Shown: positions 1 to 9,660 of the stretch, piece after piece
How positions within the stretch are numbered: position 1 is the stretch's first letter
Layout of the letters: the number at the start of each line of letters is the position of its first letter
NCBI GenBank assembly: GCA_951802195.1
Contig: OX637622.1
Span: 186,001-250,000 of the forward strand
From: Tausonia pullulans
Taxonomy: Eukaryota > Basidiomycota > Tremellomycetes > Cystofilobasidiales > Mrakiaceae
DNA length: 64,000 nt
Direction of reading: 5' to 3'
Notes under the pieces: model-generated
What the model was told of the DNA's origin: nothing
What the model saw: only the letters and a program-made list of their open reading frames with translations
Database searches by the model: none
Made by a program: the position numbers and the translations under genes

Positions 1-25
1 GATTTATGTCCGTATTTAAGTGGGA

Positions 26-89
26 GAGATGTGGATAGCTGTGGCTGGCGGCTGTCAATCGGTCTGAGGCCCACGCCTGAGATGTGGAC
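26..89 (+). repeat. Conserved 5' flank of the duplicated tRNA-Gly(GCC) unit
   Basis: About 60 bases directly upstream of the first tRNA-Gly(GCC) recur, with few differences, in reverse orientation at about 40311-40377, upstream of the second copy. The duplication therefore included the 5' flank and not just the tRNA body. No coding potential is seen here. Confidence 0.8.
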
Positions 90-176
90 AATGGTGTGGT
101 GAAGTGGCTATCATTGGTGCTTGCCATGCAAATCTGCAGCATGCACTAGGCCCGGGTTCAATTCCCGGCACCATTA
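90..176 (+). tRNA. tRNA-Gly(GCC) with a 15-nt intron
   Basis: The cloverleaf folds by eye. The acceptor AATGGTG pairs with CACCATT, the D stem is GTGA/TCAT, and the anticodon stem is GGTGC/GCACT. The T arm is CCGGG TTCAATT CCCGG and the discriminator is A. The anticodon GCC lies at 123-125. A 15-nt intron (127-141) sits after position 37, the canonical site. A run of nine T at about 180-188 is a good RNA polymerase III terminator. A second, decayed copy lies at 40224-40310 on the other strand. Confidence 0.85.
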
Positions 177-536
177 AGCTTTTTTTTTCATGCGACATTT
201 CCGTTTGCCCCCCCAAAATATCTGGCGGGAATGAAAGAGGTGAGGGCTTCAAGGAAGGCACGCCGTGTAGCCCACCTGCCCACAGCTACATTCTCGCCAT
301 CTCGTTCGGGCCAAGCCCCCATCCGTTTGCCCTCGCCCGGATGGGTTCACTCTGGCTCGCTAGGTCGGTCGCTTTCCTAGAGCCCTCGCGCATGCATGCC
401 CTTCGACTCTAGCATCCGGCGTCGTGCGCCTGCCCTCCGGCACGAACACCCTCAGCTGCACCGCCCTGCTGGCACGTTCTGCGTTCAGAGAATGATGGCA
501 CGCAAGTGGCCGCCGGCCCGGGAGAGGCAAAAGTAA

Positions 537-627
537 TCACCACTTCCGGGATCGAACCAGATACCTTCAGAGGAGTGTTTTATAGTAACTTTACAGTCTG
601 ACGCTCTTCCAGATGAGCTAAGCGGTG
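537..627 (-). tRNA. tRNA-Tyr(GTA) with an 18-nt intron
   Basis: Read on the minus strand, the acceptor CACCGCT pairs with AGTGGTG (one G-T pair). The D stem is GCTC/GAGC, the anticodon stem is TCAGA/TCTGA, and the T arm is TCTGG TTCGATC CCGGA. The anticodon is GTA at 594-592. The intron at 573-590 lies directly after position 37. Eukaryotic tRNA-Tyr genes normally carry an intron here, which supports the call. Confidence 0.9.
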
Positions 628-1114
628 GCTGTGAAAGCATAAACCTGCTTGATGTGTGGACCGCCAGTTGGCCAACCACGTCGCTGATTCTCAAAGTTGG
701 CCAGCTTTCTGTCGCGCCCGCGCAAAGCCAAAGCAGGTCTCGTCTACAAGCTCATCGTCGGCAGCAGGTGTGCCGGACCGACCGACCCGGTCTGGCCAAG
801 CGCCCATCGCTTCCGATGTCAACCCGGTTGTACTCAGCGTCCACTCGCCGCGTCACGTCTCGTTCGCTGGCTGAAAGGGCGACGTGCCATCCCCGTGCTG
901 TCCTTCCCATGCTTTTGCTGACCGCGAGCGTTCTCTTGCTTTCTTTGCATCCCCCCTCTCCCCCTCCCCCTCCCCCTTCCCCCCTGTTTTTCTCTCTCTT
1001 TCTCCTTTCTCCCCTTTCTCCCCTTTCGAACGTTTAGTACTTTGACCAAGCACTGAAGACCTATCGCGTGAGCTGGCGGGAGGAGAGGCAGCGAGAGAGA
1101 GAGAGGGAGGAGGG
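628..1114. other. Gene-free stretch between tRNA-Tyr and the first LINE tail
   Basis: No supported gene. Short reading frames on both strands are low in complexity. A strongly CT-rich run occupies about 945-1025. Confidence 0.6.
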
Positions 1115-1205
1115 TTTTTTTTTGTATTTAAGTCATGAGTTATACGTAGAGAACGAGGTAACCCTATGAGAGATGATAGGAGGGGGAGGGAGAGGGAGGA
1201 GATAG
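1115..1205 (-). mobile_element. LINE 3' tail, 5'-truncated copy
   Basis: On the minus strand this ends with the family signature: CTCATAGGGTTACCTCG, then CTCTACGTATAACTCATG, then ACTTAAATAC and an A run. The same tail closes the coding LINE at 42536-42591. Only the last ~90 bases are present. The copy lies about 60 bases upstream of tRNA-Pro(CGG) and points away from it. Confidence 0.8.
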
Positions 1206-1221
1206 GAGAGTAGACCGACGG

Positions 1222-1520
1222 GCGGCGGTCCACGCCATCAGCACCACGAGCCTCTCGGCTCTAGCTCGACCCAGTGGTGTAGTGGTATCACGCGTCCTTC
1301 GGGCTGACTGCAACCCGCCCCATATCGGGGTAGTAAGCCAGTGTCCTTCGCTCGAGAGAGAGAGAGGAGACTGGTTGATCATGGACGAGGTCCCCGGTTC
1401 AAATCCGGTCTGGGTCCCTTTTGGGCCGTTTCCCTCGTCTCTCAGGGCCTCTAGGGTCATACACTTCGTAGCACACGATGGCGAGACACCTTGCGTGTCG
1501 ACGAGTTCCGAATCGATGGT
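1222..1520 (+). repeat. Left arm of an inverted duplication carrying tRNA-Pro(CGG)
   Basis: This ~300-base arm matches the reverse complement of about 2205-2505. The tRNA body and its intron look identical in both arms. About 45 bases of 5' flank are also shared, and the 3' flank matches with scattered differences. The spacer holds tRNA-His. Confidence 0.85.
1268..1417 (+). tRNA. tRNA-Pro(CGG) with a 78-nt intron, copy 1
   Basis: The acceptor GACCCAG pairs perfectly with CTGGGTC. The D arm is GTG...CAC, and the anticodon stem CGTCC (1293-1297) pairs with GGACG (1383-1387). The T loop is TTCAAAT. The discriminator is C, as in eukaryotic tRNA-Pro. The anticodon CGG is at 1300-1302, and the intron runs 1304-1381 after position 37. 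One T-stem pair (C-T) is mismatched in both copies. The long intron contains a GA dinucleotide run. Confidence 0.85.
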
Positions 1521-1914
1521 AGCAGCGGTAGCAGCGGCCAGCGCCGGCAAGTGAGAGCGCGTGCAGCCCAGGACGGGAGTCGTACATCGCACACATTCCA
1601 GTCCTAGCGTTTGCGCGTTTGGGTCCTATGCATTGGGAAGCAAAACACCTACCCTACTAGAGGCTAGCTCGTTCCCCTCACTGGGAAGACCCGAGGACGT
1701 CTGGCTTCTAAGCACGGCAACTCCGCAAGGGTGTTGGCGAAGGAAGGTGATGGATGGACCGTCGACGCGCGCGAGATCCATCGTCCCAGACATCCTCCCG
1801 GTATGATTTCTGTCTGCTTCAACCTTCCCGACAAAGCGATGGAACCCAACGAAAAACAGAAGAAAAAAGAACACATCATCCATCAGATGATGAAAAGAAA
1901 CTGCCAGGCAGTCG
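1418..1914. other. Spacer between tRNA-Pro and tRNA-His
   Basis: The first ~100 bases are the tail of the inverted-repeat arm. In the rest I see no supported gene, only short frames on both strands. Confidence 0.5.
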
Positions 1915-2040
1915 TGATCGATCAGGGACTCGAACCCTGGTATCTGGCGTTATGATGATGTTTCCGTCTCGCACCCAGTGAGAGGAGCGAGATGATGGTT
2001 CGCCACAAGCCAACGCCCTAACCACCTAGACTAATCAATC
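1915..2040 (-). tRNA. tRNA-His(GTG) with a 53-nt intron
   Basis: On the minus strand the acceptor GATTGAT pairs with ATCGATC (one T-G pair). The anticodon stem TTGGC pairs with GCCAG. The loop TTGTGG...C gives anticodon GTG with G37, the usual His pattern. The intron runs 1950-2002 after position 37. The T arm is CAGGG TTCGAGT CCCTG. A reading as Thr(TGT) with a shifted stem was considered, but it needs a mismatch and is less likely. Confidence 0.8.
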
Positions 2041-2204
2041 GCGTCGATATGTTCAAATGTCTCTCAGGATGTACACATTCACCAGGAGATATTCGGCTCT
2101 ACCCCTTTGCTCGAGGGCTGATGGATGGGTGAAGATCGGAGGACACGTCGCGGTTAGACCCTTCCGGATGTGCATGATTGGGCGTCAACAACGGTGTTGG
2201 CCAT

Positions 2205-2505
2205 GGCGTCTTTGACACTCGTCGACGCGCAAGATGCCTCGCCTTCGTTTGATATGCAGTGTGTGACCCTAGAGGCCTTGAGAGACGAGGGAAACAGCCC
2301 AAAAGGGACCCAGACCGGATTTGAACCGGGGACCTCGTCCATGATCAACCAGTCTCCTCTCTCTCTCTCGAGCGAAGGACACTGGCTTACTACCCCGATA
2401 TGGGGCGGGTTGCAGTCAGCCCGAAGGACGCGTGATACCACTACACCACTGGGTCGAGCTAGAGCCGAGAGGCTCGTGGTGCTGATGGCGTGGACCGCCG
2501 CCGGT
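2205..2505 (-). repeat. Right arm of the inverted tRNA-Pro duplication
   Basis: Reverse complement of 1222-1520. Outside the tRNA the two arms differ at scattered positions, so the duplication is not brand new, while the tRNA bodies have stayed identical. Confidence 0.85.
2306..2455 (-). tRNA. tRNA-Pro(CGG) with a 78-nt intron, copy 2
   Basis: Same 150-nt gene as the copy at 1268-1417, on the opposite strand. The acceptor, anticodon CGG, 78-nt intron and discriminator C are all identical by eye. It lies about 75 bases from the LINE tail at 2537. Confidence 0.85.
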
Positions 2506-2536
2506 ATAACACGCGAATCTGTCGCGTGCGACGCGC

Positions 2537-2640
2537 CTACTTTCATTTTCGCTTTCCTTCTATCTAGCTACGAATCACCATCTCTCATAGGGTTCCCTCG
2601 TTCTCTACGTATAACTCATGACTTAAATACAAAAAAAAAA
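2537..2640 (+). mobile_element. LINE 3' tail with target-site duplication
   Basis: The last ~95 bases of the LINE 3' UTR followed by ten A. The heptamer GACGCGC lies directly before it (2530-2536) and directly after the A run (2641-2647), which is the expected target-site duplication. The insertion lies upstream of tRNA-Pro copy 2 and points away from it. Confidence 0.85.
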
Positions 2641-2645
2641 GACGC

Positions 2646-2876
2646 GCAGGTCAGGGGTGGGGAAGTATGGCTGGTGGTCCATAGCCAATGCTTTGTGCGT
2701 CTGGTCATCTTAATATCTTACCTTTTCTAATGGACCTATGTCCATGACCCATCTTTTGTTTTCCTTCCACCCCTACTTTCATTTTCGCTTTCCTTCTATC
2801 TAGCTATGAATCACCATCTCTCATAGGGTTACCTCGTTCTCTACGTATAACTCATGACTTAAATACACAAAAAAAA
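2646..2876 (+). mobile_element. Second LINE tail at the same target site
   Basis: This copy starts at the position equal to just past the LINE stop codon (compare 42362 onward) and runs through the full 3' UTR to an A run. ACGCGC precedes it (2642-2647) and follows it (2876-2881). Together with the neighbouring tail this makes two tandem insertions at one hexamer. Confidence 0.85.
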
Positions 2877-2881
2877 CGCGC

Positions 2882-3568
2882 CTGTATGTGGTTGTTTCTC
2901 TTCCCCACCCCGCATTGTTCTTTAGATTTCGAACGTCGTGCTGGTCTCTCTGCGATCACATCCACTTCAAGCACACCAGCCTCTTCTTGCGTTGTCACGC
3001 TCGCTTGGAGAAGGGAAAGCATCCGCGTGCAACGGCCGGTCGGACGCGACCGAAGCTGGTGACGAACGAAGCGCTTGATTTCTCTCTCATTCGGCGCGTA
3101 TGTGTGGGGCCGCGTACAATGGGAGCCCAACGAACGCATCATCTTGAGGAGGCTTTGCCCTGTTAGCGTCCTTGTTCGCCACGACGAGGCCTTCTCCTCT
3201 GCATCAAGAAGGAGGACAGGAAAGGAAGGAAGCCCTCAGATACCTGCCTATATTCAATTGGGAACCAGACTAAAAGAGCACAATGGGAACCAGAGATCCG
3301 CACCATGAGCGAGACGAGACGCGGCGCGGTGTGTGGATGGCCTCGGCCTCCTAGTTCTCGCCCTCTCTTTCACCCCTGTTTAGCTGTTCCCGATTTCGCC
3401 TGACCCTCAAACCCTCTGGCCCACCTCGCCTTCCTTTGTTGTGCACCGCACCCTTTCGTTGACCTCGAACGTACACCCTCGACTCGACTTTCGGCTGACC
3501 TCTCTTCCTCCCCCTCCCCTCGTTCCTTCCACACCGACTCTCCTTCCCTTTCCATTCTTTCCTTCAAG
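2882..3568. promoter_or_regulatory. Upstream region of the secreted DPBB gene
   Basis: No gene supported. The last ~200 bases before the start codon are CT-rich, a common core-promoter and 5' UTR style in these yeasts. No individual factor site can be assigned. Confidence 0.4.
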
Positions 3569-5715
3569 ATGCTCACTTCCTCCGTCCTTGCTCTCGCCGC
3601 CGCCGCCCTCCCAGTCTCGCACGCCGCCCATCACGGTAACGCCCGCCACGCCCGCCGCATCGCCCACTCTAATCAGCCGATGGGCAAGCGTTTCTCGGGC
3701 GCCCGCCTCACCTACTACGTGAGTCGACAGAATGAGCGAATGAGCAAACGAAGATAGAGAGAGGGAGAGAGAGAGCAATCCGCGGTCGGCACACCCCCCG
3801 AAATCGACCGCGCCCGCACACTCTCCAGTTGCCGACTTTAGCTGATTCTCTGTGCCTCGCTCGCTCCCTTTCATCTCCTCCAGGACACCTCCGTCGGACT
3901 CGGAGCATGCGGTATCTGGCGTTCGTTTTCCCACCTTGAAGGTTGAACTGCAGGAGAAAATGAGTTTTATGATCTGACATCTCGTCGACTATCCCCTTCC
4001 GGCTTTCTTCACTCGCCGCTCGCTCCCCTTCTCACTTGTCACCTGCCGTTCCCTAGACGGCAATGACGAATATGTGAGGAGGCCATCGTCGCACCCAGTC
4101 TCAAGCGTAGCCTGACGAGATCTGGCCCTCTTCTTCACAGACCGTCGCCCTTAACTCGGCGGATCTCGCCGGCTGGGGTAGTGGATACCCCTCGCCCGCC
4201 TGCGGAAAGTCCATCACCATTCAAGTCGGCGACAAGCAGACCAGCGCAACCATTCAGGACGAGTGCCCGACCTGCCCCGAGGGAGGCCTCGACCTCTCAG
4301 AGGGTCTGTTTTCCTTCTTCGCCGATCAATGTGCGTATCTAGATGTGGAGATTGCTTCAAATCGTCGGCTTCAGACATTGTGATTCTGACTTGACCGCCC
4401 TTTGTCTTGCCATCTTCTTGATCTCTCTTATCAGCTGTCGGAGTCCTCACTGCGAACTGGTGGTACAGCAGCGACGGTGCCGCGGCTACGACCACGAGCA
4501 GTGCGAAACCTTCTCCAGGCCTCCTCGTCTGTCGACAAACCCCTGATCGCTAGTTCGTTTACCTCCCACAGCTTCTCAGACTCCCGCCTGGACTCCTGAG
4601 ACAACCTCGACCTCCTCGACCGAGCGTATGTATCTGTTACCAAAACCACTCTTGTTTTTTTTTGTTCACTAACGCTTGTTCACACATCCCTCCACGATGC
4701 AGAGGCCCAGCCTACTACCACTTGGGTCGCTCCTACTACTACTCAGGCCGCTCCGGCTACCTCCGAGGCCGCCTCCACCTCTGCAGACCCCTCGACTACG
4801 GTCCAGGCTAACGCCGTCATTGAGGAGGCCGCTTCCACCACGTCGATCGAGTCTGAAGCCCCTGTCGCCGAGACCACTTCCAGCTGGGCCGCCCCCGCCG
4901 AGACTACCTCCAGCTGGGTCGCCCCCGCCGCCGAGACTACTTCCAGCTGGGTCGCTCCCGCCCCGACCACCACCGAGGCTGCCTGGACTGCTCCTGCCGA
5001 GACCCCTGCCGAGACCGAGTGGGCTGCCCCGTCCTCCACCGAAGAGGCCTGGCCTGCTCCCTCTGAGGCCCCCGCTGCTCTGGCCCTCAACCTCAACGGA
5101 TCCGCCTGTGCTGCGTAAGTGGCTCTATCTCCAGGATGCCACCTTCAGTCCTGATTCTTCTCGAACCACAGCCCTGGCTCATTCATCCTCTTCAACGAGA
5201 CATCTGTCCTCTACAACGGAACCTTCGGCGTCTGGAATGCCTCTGCCCTCTTCAATGCCTCGGCCTCCGTCCCCAACTCCCTTCCTCACGGCTCCCACCA
5301 CGGTCACTCCGATGTTGGCGGCGCTAACGCAACATCGCTTTTCTCGCTCTTCAATGTTGACGGAGCCAACGCTACCGACGCGGCCGTCAACGGATCTCAG
5401 GTCCTCGCTTCGCTCACTGGATACTGTGAGCAGATTTTGAACGATTCATTGCAGCAAGTATCGCCCACTGACGATGGTCTTAAAAAACACAGGCTTCAAC
5501 TCGACTATCTATTCCGTCGCCGACGTCGCCGCCAACCTTACTGCCTCCATCGCCAACTTCTCCTCAATCCTCATCTCGATGTCATCCTTTGACGCCAACA
5601 AGACCATGGATCTCTTCCCCGTACGTGCAATTTCACGTCCAACTCATGGCTGAAGCCAGATGTCAGTCATGCTGACTCTGGACTTCCCTCTCTGCAGAAG
5701 GCCGGTCGCTTTTAA
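3569..5715 (+). CDS. Secreted RlpA-like double-psi beta-barrel protein with Ser/Thr-rich tail
   Basis: Multi-exon gene. Exon 1 (3569-3718) encodes a signal peptide (MLTSSVLALAAAALPVSHAA) and a dibasic GKR site near residue 45. The next exons (3884-3911, a 17-nt exon at 4057-4073, and 4141-4330) splice in frame to give GACDGNDEY, TVALNSADLAGWG and DECPTCPEGG, ending after 4435 with VGVLTANW. This is the Cys-containing DPBB core shared with expansin-like proteins and RlpA. A Ser/Thr/Ala/Pro-rich region follows, with repeats of AETTSSWVAPA, and then a C-terminal domain with many N-glycosylation sequons. The stop after KAGRF is at 5713-5715. Such proteins are extracellular and often wall-associated. 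No enzymatic activity can be assigned. The splicing between about 4500 and 4625 is unsure. Confidence 0.8.
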
Positions 5716-6101
5716 GCAGCGAGACAACACTTTTCCGTCTGTTCCTTGCGTGTAGAGCTCGTTTCTCTTCTTCCTTCCATCGGTGTCACATCGCCCTAGA
5801 TGGGTGGACCTGCGCACCTCCCTTTGGCATTCTAAACTATATCTTCATACCCCCAGCCAGCCTTCAATGGACCGCTCACTCCGTTACATAGTTCTTTCAC
5901 TCGCTCTAGTTTCATTTGCACCCTCGTGCTTTCGTTTGGACCTTACATGCTCTTCTCGCTTGCTTTGAGCGCGCTATTAGGAATGAGACGATGGCTGTCA
6001 AATTAGGGCACATGGATAACATACAACGAGCAACGGAGACTGACTTCGTGTACGACCTCGTTCACATACTGTTTGGAGCCCTTCTTCTCCCAAATTTCTA
6101 T
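5716..6101. other. Convergent 3' intergenic region
   Basis: Lies between the stops of the DPBB gene and the minus-strand NDUFAF6-like gene. It is AT-richer than its surroundings and holds 3' UTR sequence. No gene seen. Confidence 0.5.
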
Positions 6102-7512
6102 CTAGAAACTTCTCCTCCAGTTCGCCCACCAGATGTCGATTGGGAGTCGCCAGTGGCGCGTCGCGAGCGTTGGGTCGAGGACGTCGGCTCCTGTCTTCGC
6201 GAGTCGATTGAGATATGAAGTTGTTGGGATCTGTTGGTGTGAAGAGACAACGGGTATTCGCACATGAAAGTGTCAGTTCCCTTTGAAAAGGGTAGAGAAA
6301 GGTAGGACGGCGGCTACTCACGGCACCCAAGAACGCCGGCATGATCTCCCTCGGGACCTTCCCTCCTGTATCCTTCCACTCCATCCTAGCCGTCAGCATC
6401 TCATCATTCGCCCTTACTGCCACCTCCCAAACCGCATCCCTCAACTTGGCGCGATCCTCCTCCTCGCCCCTCAGGAGACCCTCCATCCTCACTCCCGCGG
6501 AAGCCAGGAGGTCAAGCGGAACACCAGGGAGCTTCCGGTGCGCACCGAGGTGGTGAGGCGTGCCGCGGAGGAGGGTGGCGAGTCCTGTCGAGAGGGAGAG
6601 GTGTTGCAGGGAGGTTTGAGCTTGGTCTGTCGGGGTTGGGGTAAGGAGGGAAAGGGAGAGGAGGTGTAGAGAGGTTGAGGTGCGCTGGAGGGTTGTGAGG
6701 AGGGAAACGAGCGTCGGGGGAGGGGGGTCGTTAAGATGCTCTTCCTGTATAGGGAGGTTCGGGTCAGTGACGAGAGGACGGGTGGCGATGTCGATGGTAG
6801 GGTAGCGGAACAGCATTACCGACCCTCGCATCAATGAGTTGATTGAGGTAGTAAGCCGTCAGATCCGCCGTCGAAGGTGTCGACGTCTGTGCAAGAGCGA
6901 GTGCGACTGGGTGCTTGGGCGGGGGGAGGCCCTAATGGGAAGGGGATAGTTGTTCCGGTCGTCAGTGACGATGGGCGTAGTCAAGACTGTAGATGCAACG
7001 CGCGCGCTGCCAGTCCATCCTACACCTCTAGGACATGAGACTCACGTTGGTGATGCTGGCGAGTGCGTCCCGCCAGAACTGGAACTTCATCCGGCCAAAC
7101 GTCGGATTCGTCACAGTCTCCTGGACTGAGGCGAGCTCAATCTGAGCAAGAGCAGAGTGAAAGAGAGACGTCAGTGGACGAGGACTGGAGAGACGGGACG
7201 CCCTGTCAAGCTCGAGCTCTGGCACAAGCGGGCTTATGCCAGCGCCAGTGCACGCACGTTGAGCGCCCTCAAAGCCCAGAAGCTGTCCCTGGCGCGGCCC
7301 TCTGGGTAGAAGTGCGAGACGAGAAAGTGTTCGTGGTCCTGTGCCCGGACGAGCTCGCGACAGTACGAGATCGGGTCGGCCGCGCCGCCTGCCGGGGCGG
7401 ACGACGATGGAAGGGGCGGCGGACCGGCGGGAGATTGGAAAGGGGGTGTGGCAAAGGCTCTGGTGGCGGCGAGGGATGCGAAGCAGCGGCGGTGTATGGA
7501 GGAGGTGGCCAT
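6102..7512 (-). CDS. NDUFAF6: NDUFAF6-like complex I assembly factor (phytoene/squalene synthase fold)
   Basis: Five or more exons on the minus strand. The start at 7512 gives MATSSIHRRCFASLAATRAF, a mitochondrial-type presequence rich in Arg, Ser and Ala. It continues with DPISYCRELVRAQDHEHFL and YPEGRARDSFWALRALNVR. Later exons carry FGRMKFQFWRDAL, TGLATLLRGTPHHLGAHR and PVRSYLNRLAKTGADVL-type blocks, ending ...WANWRRSF with the stop at 6102-6104. The order matches the trans-isoprenyl diphosphate synthase-like family of mitochondrial complex I assembly factor 6. The classical Asp-rich prenyl-diphosphate motifs are not obvious, as in other NDUFAF6 proteins, so it is probably not a working squalene or phytoene synthase. 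It is divergent from the complex I subunit gene starting at 7748. Confidence 0.8.
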
Positions 7513-7747
7513 GGTGCGGGTCGTCTATGAAGGTCAACGAATGAGAGAGGGTCGAGAGGAGAGGGAGAAGACAGGGTGAGGCCAGGGCGCGCGTCGTCCG
7601 CAAGCAGGGCCGGCCCGACGAGGCGAACCAGCCCAGCGCTCTGCTCTCCCTCCAGGCAGAAGACGAGTAAGTCTCCTCGACCTTTATCCATCGCCTTCGA
7701 CCTTGTCGCTCGCCGTTGATCCCCGCTCTCACCGCCCTTCCCCAGAC
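7513..7747. promoter_or_regulatory. Shared promoter of the divergent complex I gene pair
   Basis: Only 235 bases separate the two start codons, so both genes must draw on the same promoter DNA. I cannot name a factor site. Confidence 0.55.
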
Positions 7748-9333
7748 ATGGCCCTCACCGTCTCCTCCGCCCCGCCACCCACTCAGGAGGCCGTCCGCTA
7801 CAGGCCGTCGAAGGCCATGACGGCCCTCTTCCCGGTCCCCTCCATTTGGGATCACGTCGTGGGCGACGTACCTCTCCGCCCGGGAGAGACCCAGCCGGCG
7901 TTCGTCCCGCACAACGTCCTCGAGAATTCGTTCAACGTTGCTCTCGTTGGTACCGCCGCCGGTGTCTACGCGGCCTTCTACCAGGTGCGCGGTCAATCTT
8001 CAGTCTGCCTCGCTCCTTCGGGCCGATCCTTCGCTCGAGCTGATCGTTGTTGTTCTCGTACTCCTATGTCCGCTGTCTGATACTACCTCTATGTTCTCCC
8101 AGAACTCGGCTGACCCTATTCTCCACGGAGGAGCCACTGCGGTCCTCGGCCGGTCCGTTGCAACCGTCGGTATCTTCGGTTCGTCGCCTCACTTACGCGC
8201 GCTCTTCCTCCTTGAGCTCTTGAATCCGTTTCCCTATTGGTCGTTTGTTTGGAGGTATGCCTCGCAAGCATAGCCGTCGACTCACAAGAAGTGTCTCTAC
8301 CTTGGGCCGACGCGTCGCGAGCGAGCTCGAAGTCCTTGAACTGAGAGGGCTCTTGTTGGGCTTGCGCCGGCGAACGAGCCGACCGCCCGAACCAAGTGGG
8401 AGGCCCGCCCTGATCTGGTGAGGCGTGTTCTGCAACTCGCCCAAGTGCTTTTTTCTCCCTGAAATGGCCTATATCAGCCTCGACTTGGGAGTTCCGAAAT
8501 GCTTCGGTGAGGTGCTTGGGCGGCGAAGGAGCAAGCCTCGACGCGCGCGCTCGTCGGGCTTGAAGGCAGCTGCATTCTTCTCACTCTCAATCTTGACGCC
8601 AGCATCACCATCCTTTCAATATCTGGCGTTTGATATTCTTACTGACATGTTATCTTACCGCACACACCAGCCGCCGTCGGCCCAACGTTCATCATCGCTC
8701 GCGGCCTCTCCGCCAACATCCGTCAGGTCCGTCGGCCCCTTCTTCCTCTCCACAATCAGTGCCATGTTTCTGAGTGACTGTTGCCTCTCTATGTCCACCT
8801 GCAGAAAGATGACTGGATCAACGGCGGCATCGGAGGAATCGCGATGGGCACCCTTTTCGGTCTCCGCAGTGCGTGCACGCATCACCCTCCTCTCCTCCTT
8901 ACGACCGACTAGCAAACACTGACCTATGGCCATCTCCTACACGCATGACAGCTGGATCCGCCTGGTCGACGTTCTGCTACGCCTTCTTCCTCGGTGGGGG
9001 CGCCTCCATCTGGGGCTACACCAACGGCATTGTACGTCTTCGCCTCCTCTCTCTCTCTTCCCGCTCTCCATCTGACGCTTCACTTTACCTTTTAATCTTT
9101 CTCACTCCAGGGCCGTTACGAGCACGTCCTAAGCGGCGGCCGCAATGTCTACGAGCGCGAGCAAGACGCTGCCAAGCTCGCGGGTCGTCGGATCCCTCTC
9201 GACCAGGTCTCGCCTCCTCCCGGGGAGGGCTACGGTATCTACCCGGGTTACGACCGAAGCTACACGCGCAAGGGACCTAAGACGGAAGACGGAGGGCTGT
9301 ACACGCCTGGGCGGACGGTGCAGGGGGCTTGAC
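7748..9333 (+). CDS. NDUFA11: NDUFA11-like complex I subunit (Tim17/22/23 family)
   Basis: Six exons give about 245 residues. Exon 1 (7748-7984) carries FVPHNVLENSFNVALVGTAA, and the next exons carry DPILHGGATAVLGRSVATVG, AAVGPTFIIARGLSANIRQ, DDWINGGIGGIAMGTLFGLR and AWSTFCYAFFLGGGASIWGY. These are four Gly-rich hydrophobic segments of the Tim17 fold. A charged C-terminus ends ...PGRTVQGA with the stop at 9331-9333. The length, the segment pattern and the charged tail fit the fungal 21 kDa subunit equal to B14.7/NDUFA11 of the inner membrane, not a TIM channel. The intron at 8179-8670 (492 nt) is far longer than its neighbours. The ATG at 7748 is the first in frame. Confidence 0.7.
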
Positions 9334-9660
9334 GGCGGGAAGCATGCATACATGCATGGCTGGTTGATGTGGCTGGTTATTAGTGATTTGGGGTGGGAGG
9401 TAGGTGGCTCCTGGCTGCAAAGGATGGAATACAGTGTTCTTGGTCATGAAAAGAAAGGAAGAGAGAGAGCGGGGGTTTTCTTCGACGTCACGACGGTCAG
9501 TGAGGACGGACGAATTGAGCGGTCGCTTGCTGATGCTTCGACGAGGAGGTCAGCAGTTTATTTGATTATTGAAATATTGAACCAAAGGCAGCCCTTGATC
9601 CAAAACTCTCGAATCTCACCACCTATATTGCTCCTCAGCGAGCGAATGAATGGAAAATAG
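9334..9660. other. Intergenic region between NDUFA11-like and HPC2-like genes
   Basis: 3' UTR of the upstream gene followed by the promoter of the next. No extra gene seen. Confidence 0.5.
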
